NCBI GenBank assembly: GCA_944387065.1
Contig: CALXDM010000001.1
Location: 62,001 to 126,000, forward strand
Source of the DNA: an uncultured Oscillospiraceae bacterium
GTDB lineage: Bacteria > Bacillota > Clostridia > Oscillospirales > Oscillospiraceae
Direction: 5' to 3'
DNA: 64,000 bases
How positions within the stretch are numbered: the stretch's first letter is position 1; every line of letters starts with the position of its first letter. The notes beneath the pieces are model-generated. The model did not search any database and was not told the DNA's origin. It was given only the letters and a program-made list of their open reading frames with translations. Positions 42,244-50,603 of this stretch are shown one piece after another. Made by a program: the position numbers and the translations under genes.

Positions 42244-43455
42244 TCACTCCACCATATTCAGGTTCAGGTTGGTCCACTGCGTGTTGGCCTGGTTGGCAAA
42301 GTTGGCGTCCACCACCACAGTGCCGTCCACCAGCTGCTGATAGAGCTGCTCGTACTGCTCCACAGTGTAGGTCTCAAAGCGCCAGGCCTCGTCGCTGGTG
42401 GGCAGGCCCACGGCGTCCTCGGCCGCGCCCAGCTTGGTGGCCTGACCGCCAATCTGGGTGAAGGTCTCGTCATACACATGGCCCAGGGCCCACTGCACCG
42501 CGTCGGCCAGGCTCTTCATGGCAGAGGTGATGACAAAGTCACCCTCGCCGGACTGGTCCACATCCACGCCGATCACATACTTGCTGTTGGTGGCGGCGGC
42601 GTTGGAAATGGAGTTGAACATGGCCCCGCCGCAGGCAAAGACAACCTCAGTGCCGCTGGCATACCAACCGGAGATCATGGTCTGCAGGTCAGTGGAGGCC
42701 TGGAAGTCGGCCCCGTACAGCCAGGAGAAGTTCACGTCCACGGTGGTGTCCAGCTCAGCAGCTGCGGCATTGATCCCCTGGAGGTAGCCGTAGCCAAACC
42801 GGTTGCAGGCGTCGTTGTTGCCGCCGCCGCCGCCGGAGAAGCCCAGGCTGGTGAAGCCGTCCATCACGGCGGCGTAACCGGCCAGATAGCCGGCCTGCTC
42901 CTCCTGGAAGGAGATGGCGGCCACGTTAGTCAGCGGGTTGCCCGCTTCATCGCTCAGAGGATTGCCGTCGATGAAGATAAAGGGGACGTCAGGAAACTCC
43001 ATGGCGGCCCGGCGCAGGGCGGCCTCCTGGAGGTAGCCGGCGCACACCACCACTTCCGCGCCGCCCTCCACGGCGGTCCGCATGGCGTTGTAGCGGTCCT
43101 CGTCGGTGGCCTCGGAATTGTTGGCGGGCCGGTAGTACTTGTAGCTTAGGCCGTTGTTGGCGGCGTACAGCTTCACGCCGTCATAGGTGCCCTGGTTGAA
43201 GGACTTGTCCTTCAGGTCGCCCACGTCGGTGACGAAGGCCACCTGGTAGGTGCCGTCCTCAGAGCGCATATCGTCGTCGATGCTGTCCGGGTCGGTGATC
43301 TCCCCGGCGGAGCCGCTGTTGGCGGGCTCCCCGCTCTGGGTCCCCTCCGAGGCGTCTGCGCTGGGGTCAGCGCTCTGGCTGGCGTCGTTGCTGTTACAGG
43401 CCGCCAGGCTCAGCGCCATGATCATGGCCAGCAGCAAGGCAACAAGCTTTTTCAT
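42244..43455 (-). CDS. BMP family nucleoside-binding lipoprotein
   Basis: 403 residues. Lipoprotein signal MKKLVALLLAMIMALSLAAC with Cys20 as lipidation site, then a Ser/Asp/Ala-rich linker to about residue 60. The BMP/Med fold follows: VAFVTDVGDLKDKSFNQGTY, VCAGYLQEAALRRAA, FIFIDGN, SFQEEQAGYLAGYAAVM, FACGGAMFNSISNAA and VIGVDVDQSG. The family binds purine nucleosides in Treponema (PnrA) and other bacteria. With deoC upstream and the importer genes downstream, nucleoside uptake is likely. It has a strong promoter and a leader of about 135 nt. Confidence 0.92.
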   Translation of the reverse strand: MKKLVALLLAMIMALSLAACNSNDASQSADPSADASEGTQSGEPANSGSAGEITDPDSIDDDMRSEDGTYQVAFVTDVGDLKDKSFNQGTYDGVKLYAANNGLSYKYYRPANNSEATDEDRYNAMRTAVEGGAEVVVCAGYLQEAALRRAAMEFPDVPFIFIDGNPLSDEAGNPLTNVAAISFQEEQAGYLAGYAAVMDGFTSLGFSGGGGGNNDACNRFGYGYLQGINAAAAELDTTVDVNFSWLYGADFQASTDLQTMISGWYASGTEVVFACGGAMFNSISNAAATNSKYVIGVDVDQSGEGDFVITSAMKSLADAVQWALGHVYDETFTQIGGQATKLGAAEDAVGLPTSDEAWRFETYTVEQYEQLYQQLVDGTVVVDANFANQANTQWTNLNLNMVE

Positions 43456-43597
43456 CTGGCATACATCCTTTCTTTTTCTTTTGAACCGGGGGCAATATCG
43501 CAAGGGCAAGCGCCCACAGCTCCGGTGCCTTGGCCTCCCTTCCGGAAGCGGATGACGGCCGCGCGACCGGGCCAACCCCGCCTCTCAAGCCGCTTTC
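43456..43597 (-). other. long 5' leader of the BMP gene
   Basis: Between the promoter and the ATG about 135 nt are transcribed. I see GC-rich segments able to pair, such as GGAAGC/GCTTCC around 43535-43550, but no purine-riboswitch core or other known motif. Confidence 0.4.
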
Positions 43598-43626
43598 ATT
43601 ATACAGGCGATGCGACAAAATTACAA
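43598..43626 (-). promoter_or_regulatory. BMP gene promoter
   Basis: On the minus strand TTGTAA (43621-43626), 17 bp, TATAAT (43598-43603). It lies just after the deoC stop codon, so the importer can be expressed apart from deoC. Confidence 0.8.
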
Positions 43627-43658
43627 GCAGATTTTACATCCGCGACCCGCCCTGCCCT

Positions 43659-44324
43659 TTAATAGCCCTGGGCCTGCTGGCCCTTCACCAGCCTGACGAT
43701 CCGGCTGGTGCCCAGCCGGTCGGCGCCCAGCTCCAGAAAGTCCTGGGCGTCCTCCAAAGTGGCGATGCCGCCGGCGGCCTTGACCCGCACCCGTGGGGCC
43801 ACCTGGGCGCGGAACAGGGCCACATCCTCCCGAGTGGCCCCGCCGGTGGAGAATCCGGTGGAGGTCTTGATATAGTCCGCGCCGCTGTCCGACACCACAT
43901 GGCACAGCTGGATTTTTTCCTCCTGGGTGAGCAGGCAGGCCTCCACAATCACCTTTAGAACCCGCTCGCCGCAGGCCCGCTTCACCGCCTGGATCTCCTC
44001 CAGCAGCTTATCCCACAGCCCGTCCTTCACCCAGCCCAGGTTGACCACCATGTCGATCTCTTCCGCCCCGTTGGCAATGGCCTCTTTGGTTTCAAAGACC
44101 TTGACCATGGTGGTGGCGTATCCGTTGGGAAAGCCGATGACAGTGCACACCGGCAGCCTGTCCCCCAGGTAGTCCGCCGCCTGCCTGACGTAGCTGGGTG
44201 GAATGCACACGCTGGCACAGCCGTACTCCACCCCTTCGTCGCACAGCTGCCGGATCTCATCCCAAGTGGCCGTCTGGGCCAGCAGAGTGTGGTCCACCGC
44301 GGCCAGGATGCGTTTGGGTTCCAT
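43659..44324 (-). CDS. deoC: deoxyribose-phosphate aldolase DeoC
   Basis: Cleaves 2-deoxyribose-5-phosphate to acetaldehyde and glyceraldehyde-3-phosphate, ending deoxynucleoside catabolism. The 221-residue TIM barrel carries VDHTLL at the N terminus, LKVIVEACLLT, the Schiff-base lysine in DYIKTSTGF and the second lysine in VRVKAAGGI. The start at 44324 (MEPKR) follows GAGGTG; a GTG three codons earlier is weaker. Fits functionally with the nucleoside importer immediately downstream. Confidence 0.95.
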   Translation of the reverse strand: MEPKRILAAVDHTLLAQTATWDEIRQLCDEGVEYGCASVCIPPSYVRQAADYLGDRLPVCTVIGFPNGYATTMVKVFETKEAIANGAEEIDMVVNLGWVKDGLWDKLLEEIQAVKRACGERVLKVIVEACLLTQEEKIQLCHVVSDSGADYIKTSTGFSTGGATREDVALFRAQVAPRVRVKAAGGIATLEDAQDFLELGADRLGTSRIVRLVKGQQAQGY

Positions 44325-44353
44325 TGTCCTCACCTCTCTCGTATTCTGTCCCT

Positions 44354-44382
44354 ATCATACCCCCTTCCGCCCTCCCTTGCAA
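44354..44382 (-). promoter_or_regulatory. deoC promoter
   Basis: On the minus strand TTGCAA (44377-44382), 17 bp, TATGAT (44354-44359). Confidence 0.75.
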
Positions 44383-44444
44383 GTATGACAGATGATAAAA
44401 TACCCCGCTTTCCCGGGAAGATCGCAACCTCTCTCGCCCAAGAC

Positions 44445-44509
44445 ACAACCATTAGTTGTAATTTGACAACATACACTCCATTGAATTCAATTGTTGGTTT
44501 TGCTATGAT
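44445..44509 (+). promoter_or_regulatory. promoter and palindromes before the XRE-ABC operon
   Basis: TTGAAT (44481-44486), 17 bp, TATGAT (44504-44509). The -35 is embedded in a perfect palindrome ATTGAATTCAAT (44480-44491), and a second, ACAAC-CATTA-GTTGT, lies at 44445-44459. Both are candidate binding sites for the XRE protein itself. Confidence 0.6.
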
Positions 44510-44538
44510 ACAACCAAAGGATGAAATGAGGTGATCCA

Positions 44539-45453
44539 ATGAACGAGGGATTGAGCCAACAGATCACGCGGCTGCGCCGGGAGCGGGGGCTGACCCAGGA
44601 ACAGATGGGCCAGCTGGTTGGGGTGTCTGCCCAGGCGGTGAGCAAGTGGGAGAAGGGGGGCGCGCCTGACGTGGAGCTGCTGCCCGTCTTGGCCGACCGG
44701 CTGGGAGTGAGCATAGACGCGCTGTTTGGCCGGGAGGAGACCGCCCCCCAGGACATGGCCGGTCAGCTGAGCCGGTGGATCCAGACCATCCCACAGGCCG
44801 AACGGATGGGCCGGCTCTTCCGTCTGATGGCTACCACCATGCTGGATCTCTATGTGGATCCCAGAAACTTGAATCAGGACGCGGGCAAGACGGTGGCAGC
44901 CACCTGCTACATGAATGGCATCGACGGCACCCTGTTCTGGCTGCGTTCCCAGTTCGTCACCGAGGAGGGGATGATCCTGGGCGTGATGGCGGAGGACTTC
45001 CCCCTGTACCTGCTGCTGCCCGAGCCACCGGAGGGCTATGGGGCCCAGTTCGCCCCCGACGGGGACTATCGGAAGCTGTTCGCCCTGCTGGCCAAGGAGG
45101 GCTGCCTGGAGCTGCTGCGGCATCTCTATGGCAAGCCCCGCAGCTACTACACTGCCTCCGCCCTAGCCAAGCAGGCCGGTTTACCCACCGAACAGGTGGA
45201 GGGATTATTGCCCAGCCTGGTGGACTGCCATCTGATGCAGGAGCGGTCGCTGGAGCTGGACGACGGCCCCACCAAGGTGTACTGCCTCCACGACAACCGG
45301 GGCCTGGTCCCCCTGCTCTACTTCGCCCGTTGGTTCATGGAACCGGTGGATGCCTGGCTCTACGGCTATGATGTCCGGACCAGGCCCACCTTGGCCCTGA
45401 ACGAGGAACAAAAACAGAGGAGGAAGGGAACCCAACATGAATCCAAGCACTGA
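44539..45453 (+). CDS. XRE family transcriptional regulator
   Basis: 304 residues. The N-terminal helix-turn-helix (about 5-60) reads ITRLRRERGLTQEQMGQLVG with VSAQAVSKWEKGGAPDVELL. The remaining 230 residues form an unrecognised effector domain; residues about 200-245 (YYTASALAKQAGLPTEQVEG) look like a second winged helix. Overlaps the ABC exporter gene by 17 nt, so it probably controls that gene. A GAGGTGAT site precedes the ATG. Confidence 0.88.
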   Translation: MNEGLSQQITRLRRERGLTQEQMGQLVGVSAQAVSKWEKGGAPDVELLPVLADRLGVSIDALFGREETAPQDMAGQLSRWIQTIPQAERMGRLFRLMATTMLDLYVDPRNLNQDAGKTVAATCYMNGIDGTLFWLRSQFVTEEGMILGVMAEDFPLYLLLPEPPEGYGAQFAPDGDYRKLFALLAKEGCLELLRHLYGKPRSYYTASALAKQAGLPTEQVEGLLPSLVDCHLMQERSLELDDGPTKVYCLHDNRGLVPLLYFARWFMEPVDAWLYGYDVRTRPTLALNEEQKQRRKGTQHESKH

Positions 45454-47149
45454 CCGCCGGGCCTATACCCGGGCCTTTTACCAGGGAAACCGGCTGAACT
45501 TTGCCCTGGCATTGTTGTTCACAGTGCTGAGCACCGGGGCGATGCTCTACCTCTCCTGGGTGCTGGGGGAGGTAACCAACCTCATGGCCGCCAGCGACTT
45601 GGATGAGCTGGGCCGCACCCTTTCCGTCACCCTGATCTCCCTGGCCGGCATCCTGGCCGTGGAACTGCTGACCTACTACTACAAGAGCCGGTTCATCCAT
45701 AAGGCCATGCGCCAGTACAAGGACCTGGCCTTCTCCCGGCTTTCGGAAAAGAGTATCAGCGCCTTTTCCCGGGAAACCACCAGCCGGTATCTGTCCGCCC
45801 TGACCAATGACGCCAACTCGGTGGAGGAGAACTACTTAAACCGCTCCCTGCTGCTGATCTATCACGGGGCCCTGTTTGTGGGTGGCATGACCATGATGCT
45901 GGCCATGAGCTGGCAGCTGGCCCTTGCCGCCATCGTACTCTGTCTGATCCCCATAGCCTGCGCCCTGGCCATGGGAGGCGGGCTGGCCCGGCGGGAGCGG
46001 GCCATGAGCGACCAGAACGAGCGCTTTGTGGCCCAAGTGAAGGATTTCCTCTCCGGTTTCTCCATCATCAAGAGCTTCAAGGCCGAAGGGGAAGTGAAGC
46101 AGCTGTTTTGCGCCACCAACGCAGAGACCGAGCGGGTCAAGGAGCGCCGCCGCCGATGGGAGGGAATGCTCAGCGGCGCTACCCAGGTGTGCGGGGTTTT
46201 GCTCCAGATGGGCATCTTCTTCATCGGGGCCTGGCTGGCCATCACCGGAAGCATCCAGATGGGTACGGTGCTGGTCATTCTCAACCTGTGTAACTGCTTC
46301 ACGGCGCCCATCCAGATCGTCCCCCAGTACTGGGCCAGCCGGAAGGCCGCCCTGGCCCTGGTGGACAAGCTGGATCAGGTCACCCGGGAGAACGCCGGAC
46401 GGTCCGGCAGGGCCATCCCACCCGTCCTAAAGCAGGCCATCGCCCTGGAAGGGGTGAGCTTTGGCTATGAGGAGGGTCGGCCGGTGCTCCAGGGCCTATC
46501 CATCCGGTTTGAGCCGGGCAAGCGCTATGCGGTGGTGGGCCCTTCTGGATCGGGCAAGTCCACCCTGCTCAGCCTGCTCATGGGCGCCTACCATAGCTAC
46601 ACCGGCTCCATCACCATCGACGGCCAACAGCTGCGGGAGGTGGATCCAGACAGCCTCTACGATTTGATGAGCCTCATCGGCCAGAACGTCTTTCTCTTTG
46701 ACGACACCATCACCCGCAACCTGACCCTGTTCCGGGACTTCCCAGCCCAGCAGGTGGAGGATGCTGTTCAGCGCTCCGGCCTATCAGCGCTTGTGGAACA
46801 ACGGGGAGCGGACTACCGCTGCGGGGAGAACGGCGTGGGCCTGTCCGGCGGGGAGCGCCAGCGGGTATCCATTGCCAGGGCCCTGCTGCGGGGCACGCCG
46901 GTGCTCTTGCTGGACGAGGCCACCGCCGCGCTGGACAACCAGACCGCCTATGAGGTCACCGACGGGATCCTCAGCCTGGAGGGGCTGACCCGGATCGTGG
47001 TCACCCATCGGCTGGACGCTGCGCTGATGCAGCGATATGACGAGATCCTGGTGCTGAAGGACGGGCGGCTGCTGGAGTCGGGTACCTTCCGAGAGCTGAT
47101 GCAGGCCAAGAAGTATTTCTATTCCCTGTTCACCCTGTCAGAGGGATGA
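45437..47149 (+). CDS. ABC exporter, fused membrane and ATPase domains
   Basis: 570 residues of the type IV (MsbA/LmrA-like) half-transporter plan. Six membrane spans lie within about 1-310, with the ATPase after residue 340: Walker A GPSGSGKST (about 369-377), Q-loop SLIGQNVFLFDD, signature LSGGERQRVSIARAL, Walker B VLLLDEATAALD and switch THRLD. Works as a homodimer or with an unseen partner. Coupled to the XRE regulator, so efflux of a toxic compound or peptide is likely; substrate unknown. Confidence 0.92.
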   Translation: MNPSTDRRAYTRAFYQGNRLNFALALLFTVLSTGAMLYLSWVLGEVTNLMAASDLDELGRTLSVTLISLAGILAVELLTYYYKSRFIHKAMRQYKDLAFSRLSEKSISAFSRETTSRYLSALTNDANSVEENYLNRSLLLIYHGALFVGGMTMMLAMSWQLALAAIVLCLIPIACALAMGGGLARRERAMSDQNERFVAQVKDFLSGFSIIKSFKAEGEVKQLFCATNAETERVKERRRRWEGMLSGATQVCGVLLQMGIFFIGAWLAITGSIQMGTVLVILNLCNCFTAPIQIVPQYWASRKAALALVDKLDQVTRENAGRSGRAIPPVLKQAIALEGVSFGYEEGRPVLQGLSIRFEPGKRYAVVGPSGSGKSTLLSLLMGAYHSYTGSITIDGQQLREVDPDSLYDLMSLIGQNVFLFDDTITRNLTLFRDFPAQQVEDAVQRSGLSALVEQRGADYRCGENGVGLSGGERQRVSIARALLRGTPVLLLDEATAALDNQTAYEVTDGILSLEGLTRIVVTHRLDAALMQRYDEILVLKDGRLLESGTFRELMQAKKYFYSLFTLSEG

Positions 47150-47189
47150 GGTATGCGCCGAACCGACAAGCCAAACACATATACACAGG

Positions 47190-47235
47190 AAGGCCCGCCG
47201 CAGAAAAAGTCTCTGCGGCGGGCCTTCTAAGTTTT
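47190..47235. terminator. terminator between the ABC exporter and ispH-S1
   Basis: Perfect 15-bp arms (47190-47204 and 47212-47226) with a 7-nt loop between convergent genes; GTTTT follows on the plus strand. Confidence 0.8.
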
Positions 47236-47249
47236 AGGGTCAGCTGGAC

Positions 47250-49316
47250 TTACTCCTGGTCGGAAGAATCCTCCTGGGAAGTCTCCACCGCCTCCTGGGC
47301 CGGCTGCTCCTGCTGGAGCGGAGGCTGATCAGCCTGGGCAGGCTCGTTGTCCATCTCCACAGGCTCGTCGTCCATCTCCGCCGGTTCGTCCTCCAGGTAC
47401 GGACCACCCTCTATCAGGGCCCGGATGGAGAGGGACACCTTCTGATTTTCCTCATCGATGGCGATGATCTTAGCCTCCACGCTCTCCCCCTCGGTGAGCA
47501 CGTCCTCCGGCTTGTCGATGCGGTGGTCAGCAATCTGGGAGATATGGATCAGCCCGTCCACCCCAGGGACGATCTCAGCAAAGGCACCGAAGGTCATCAG
47601 CTTGACCACCCGCACGGTGGCCACGTCGCCCACCGTGTACTTGGAAAGGAACACGCTCCAGGGATCCTGGCTGTGATCCTTCATGCCCAGGGAGATCTTT
47701 TTCTTCTCCGGGTCAAAGGAGATCACATAGACCTCCACCTGGTCGCCCACCGAGACCACCTCGGCAGGGTTTTTGATCCGGGACCAGGACAGCTCGGAGA
47801 TATGCACCATGCCGTCCACCCCGCCGATGTCCACGAAGGCGCCGTAGGAAGTCAGGCTCTTGACGGTTCCGGTGTAGCGCTTGCCCTGCTCGATCTCAGC
47901 CCACACCTTGGCCGCGGCGGCCGCCCGGGCCTCCGCCTGCACGGCCCGGATGGAGCCCACCACCCGGCGGCGGGAGCGGTTGACCTCGGTGATGCGCAGC
48001 TGAACCTGGGTCTTGACCATATCGGACAGGTCCGCTCCCCGGGGCTTGCCCGACTGGGAGGCGGGAATGAATACCCGGATCCCCTTCACGCTGGCCACCA
48101 GGCCACCCTTGTTCTCCTCGGTGATATAGCCCTCCATCACCTCTTTGCTCTCCACCGCGGCCTCCACAATCTCCCAGTTCTTGGCCGCGTCCAGCCGCTT
48201 CTTGGACAGCTTGACCATGCAGTCCCGGTCGCTGACCATCATCACCTGGGCCTGGATCTCGTCGCCAACCTTGACCAGATCCTCCACCTTGGCGTTGGGA
48301 TCGTCGCTCAGTTCGGACAGGGGGATATAGCCCGGGTACTTGATCCCCAGCTCCACCTGTACCTCGGTGGGTGTGACGGCAACAACGGTTCCGGTGACCT
48401 TATCCCCATTATTCAAGGTTTTGAACGACTCCTCCAGCATCTGGGCAAAGGACTGTTCAATCTCCATAATTTCATCGCTCATTTTGTTGTAGACCTCCTT
48501 TATTATCCACTCCGGCGTGGATGCGCCGGCAGTGATTCCAAGCGTTTGAACGTGTTGGAAGTCCTGTCTGCTGAGTTCTTCCCCACGCTCGGTCTGCACC
48601 ACCAGAGGGCAGCTGGCCTGGCACAGTTGGGCCAAACGTCTGGTATTGGAGCTCTTTGGGTCACCGATCACGATCATGGCGTCGCACCGTTTGGCCAATT
48701 CTGCAGCTTCCCATTGACGCTTGGACGTAGCACCACATATTGTATCAAAAAATTCTGCGCTTGTACACACTTTTTTTGCGTTTTCAACGGTTTTTTCCCA
48801 GCCGTCCCGAATCGCCGTGGTTTGACACACAAAGCTCAGCGGAGCCCGGGTCAATTCCGGCCTGGATCGGAACAGTTCCTCCAGCTCCTGCCAGTCCCGG
48901 ACCGCCAGGGCAGAGTGGGCGCTGCCCACGATCCCCACCACCTCCGGGTGGTCCTTCTCCCCCACCACAATGGGGATGCGCCCCCGGTCCTGGGCCCGGC
49001 GGACGATGTCGTGGATCTTGGCCACGTCGGGGCAGGTGGCGTCCAGCACCTGGCACCCCCGCTCTTCCAGCAGCCGGTAGGTCTCGTCCGGTTCGCCATG
49101 GGCCCGAATGAGCACCGTGGCCCCCGGCGGCACCTGGTCCGGAGCAAACACCGTCACCGCCCCCTTGTCCTCCAGCCAGCGGATCACGTGGTCGTTGTGG
49201 GTGATGTGGCCCAGCAGATAGACCTGCCCGGCCTCGGCCGCCTGGGCCGCCCGCTCCACCGCCCGGCGCACCCCATAGCAAAAGCCAGCAGATCTGGCCA
49301 GCAGTACCTGCATCAT
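47250..49316 (-). CDS. ispH: bifunctional IspH (HMBPP reductase) and ribosomal protein S1-like fusion
   Basis: 688 residues. Residues 1-280 are 4-hydroxy-3-methylbut-2-enyl diphosphate reductase, the last step of the MEP isoprenoid pathway, with 4Fe-4S ligands Cys13, Cys95 and Cys194 and conserved HGEP and TTAIRDGW-type motifs. Residues about 300-640 are four S1 RNA-binding repeats (for example DGMVHISELSWSRIKNP and DGLIHISQIADHRIDKP). The tail (about 645-688) is acidic and repetitive (EPAEMDDEPVEMDNEP). This fusion is a known clostridial trait. The start at 49316 overlaps the plsC stop by 4 nt; the next ATG at 49313 is equally possible. Confidence 0.96.
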   Translation of the reverse strand: MMQVLLARSAGFCYGVRRAVERAAQAAEAGQVYLLGHITHNDHVIRWLEDKGAVTVFAPDQVPPGATVLIRAHGEPDETYRLLEERGCQVLDATCPDVAKIHDIVRRAQDRGRIPIVVGEKDHPEVVGIVGSAHSALAVRDWQELEELFRSRPELTRAPLSFVCQTTAIRDGWEKTVENAKKVCTSAEFFDTICGATSKRQWEAAELAKRCDAMIVIGDPKSSNTRRLAQLCQASCPLVVQTERGEELSRQDFQHVQTLGITAGASTPEWIIKEVYNKMSDEIMEIEQSFAQMLEESFKTLNNGDKVTGTVVAVTPTEVQVELGIKYPGYIPLSELSDDPNAKVEDLVKVGDEIQAQVMMVSDRDCMVKLSKKRLDAAKNWEIVEAAVESKEVMEGYITEENKGGLVASVKGIRVFIPASQSGKPRGADLSDMVKTQVQLRITEVNRSRRRVVGSIRAVQAEARAAAAAKVWAEIEQGKRYTGTVKSLTSYGAFVDIGGVDGMVHISELSWSRIKNPAEVVSVGDQVEVYVISFDPEKKKISLGMKDHSQDPWSVFLSKYTVGDVATVRVVKLMTFGAFAEIVPGVDGLIHISQIADHRIDKPEDVLTEGESVEAKIIAIDEENQKVSLSIRALIEGGPYLEDEPAEMDDEPVEMDNEPAQADQPPLQQEQPAQEAVETSQEDSSDQE

Positions 49317-49903
49317 CGCTCCCCTCCCAGCTGGCGGATGCGGGCCATCATGTCCTCCGCGATCCGATGATAGTCCTCCGGCGTGGGCTTAGCCCCGTCT
49401 ATCTGAGGGTGATAGGGCTGCCCAAAGATGACGGTGGTGGGGCGAAAGAGCCGCTTTTGCGGCTGGATGTAAACGGGGACGATGGGAGCGCCTGTCCGGG
49501 TGGCAAACATGGCCGCACCGGTATGGGCCTCTGAGCGCTCCCCCTCCCGCACCCGGGTCCCCTCGGGGAAGAGCAGCAGCTTTTCCCCGTTCCGGAGCAC
49601 CCGGATGCTCTCCTTGATGGCTCCCACGTCTGCCTTTCCCCGCTTGACTCCGATGATGCCGGCCCGGCGCAGCAGCCAGCCCACCACCGGCCAGCGCACG
49701 ATCTCATCCTTGGCCATGATGTGGGTCTGCCGCCGTCGGCCCAAGGCACACACCACATAGACCGGGTCACCCAGGGTGGTATGGTTGCCGCACAGCACCC
49801 CGTTCCCCTCCGGAACCCGCTCCAACCCCACGCTCTTCCACGGGTGGAACAGGCGCATGAACAGCCAGACCAGCGGGTAAAGCACGGCATACATTCGGTT
49901 CAT
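49313..49903 (-). CDS. plsC: 1-acyl-sn-glycerol-3-phosphate acyltransferase PlsC
   Basis: Acylates lysophosphatidic acid to phosphatidic acid at the membrane. The 196-residue protein has an N-terminal membrane-associated helix (MYAVLYPLVWLFMRLF), the catalytic HTTLGD box (HX4D, about residues 37-42), the substrate-binding FPEGTR motif and VPVYI. It overlaps cmk by 4 nt at its start and ispH by 4 nt at its end, so cmk, plsC and ispH-S1 are translated in series. Confidence 0.94.
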   Translation of the reverse strand: MNRMYAVLYPLVWLFMRLFHPWKSVGLERVPEGNGVLCGNHTTLGDPVYVVCALGRRRQTHIMAKDEIVRWPVVGWLLRRAGIIGVKRGKADVGAIKESIRVLRNGEKLLLFPEGTRVREGERSEAHTGAAMFATRTGAPIVPVYIQPQKRLFRPTTVIFGQPYHPQIDGAKPTPEDYHRIAEDMMARIRQLGGER

Positions 49904-50601
49904 CGGCCCATCCCCCCCGCTTCTCCAAGATGCGCCTGGACCAGTTCCATCAGCAGTTGAAAACTCTCCTCCCGCCCCTTGCCTGTGGTGTCCGCCACCA
50001 CCGCGTCTGGGGCTGGGCGCAGCGGGGAGACTGCCCGCTCCATATCCTGCCGGTCCCGGCCCAGCACGTCCTGGAGGATCTGCTCCTCATCGGCCTGTTC
50101 CCCCCGCTGGCACAACTCCAGGTACCGGCGCCTGGCCCGATCCTCGGGCCGGGCGGTGAGAAAGATCTTCAGATCCGCGTCTGGCAGCACCACCGTGCCG
50201 ATGTCCCGCCCGTCCATGATCACATTGTTTGACTGGGCCAGCCTGCGCTGGGTGTCCAGCAGGAAGGCCCGCACCGCCGGGATGGCCGCCACGATGGAGG
50301 CCCACTGGGACACCGCATGGCTCCGGATCGCCTCGGTCACGTCCTCCCCGTCCAGCACCATGCGCTGCCCCCCATCGGGGCCGTAGCACACCTGGATGTC
50401 CAGCTCAGGCAGCATGGCGGTCACCGCCTGGGCGTCCTCCTTCCCAATGGCCCGGCGGCTGGCGGCCAGCCCCACGGTGCGGTAGATGGCCCCGGTATCC
50501 ACGTGGAGATAGCCGATGGCCCGGGCCAGCTGGCCGGACAGCGAGCTCTTCCCCGCCCCGGACGGCCCGTCAATGGCAATGCTGCGATAGGCTCTACGCA
50601 T
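49900..50601 (-). CDS. cmk: cytidylate kinase
   Basis: Phosphorylates CMP and dCMP to the diphosphates. The 233-residue P-loop kinase has IAIDGPSGAGKSS (about 8-20), HVDTGAIYRTVGL, the DGRDIGTVVLPDA loop and LTARPEDRARRR for substrate and lid functions. It follows the flavoprotein gene by 2 bp and overlaps plsC by 4 nt. The cmk-plsC-ispH-S1 order is common in Clostridia. Confidence 0.96.
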   Translation of the reverse strand: MRRAYRSIAIDGPSGAGKSSLSGQLARAIGYLHVDTGAIYRTVGLAASRRAIGKEDAQAVTAMLPELDIQVCYGPDGGQRMVLDGEDVTEAIRSHAVSQWASIVAAIPAVRAFLLDTQRRLAQSNNVIMDGRDIGTVVLPDADLKIFLTARPEDRARRRYLELCQRGEQADEEQILQDVLGRDRQDMERAVSPLRPAPDAVVADTTGKGREESFQLLMELVQAHLGEAGGMGR

Positions 50602-50603
50602 CT

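Noticed and set aside
43456-43597. Purine riboswitch in the BMP gene leader
   Set aside because: The conserved purine-aptamer core sequences and three-way junction are not visible. Kept only as an unexplained leader.
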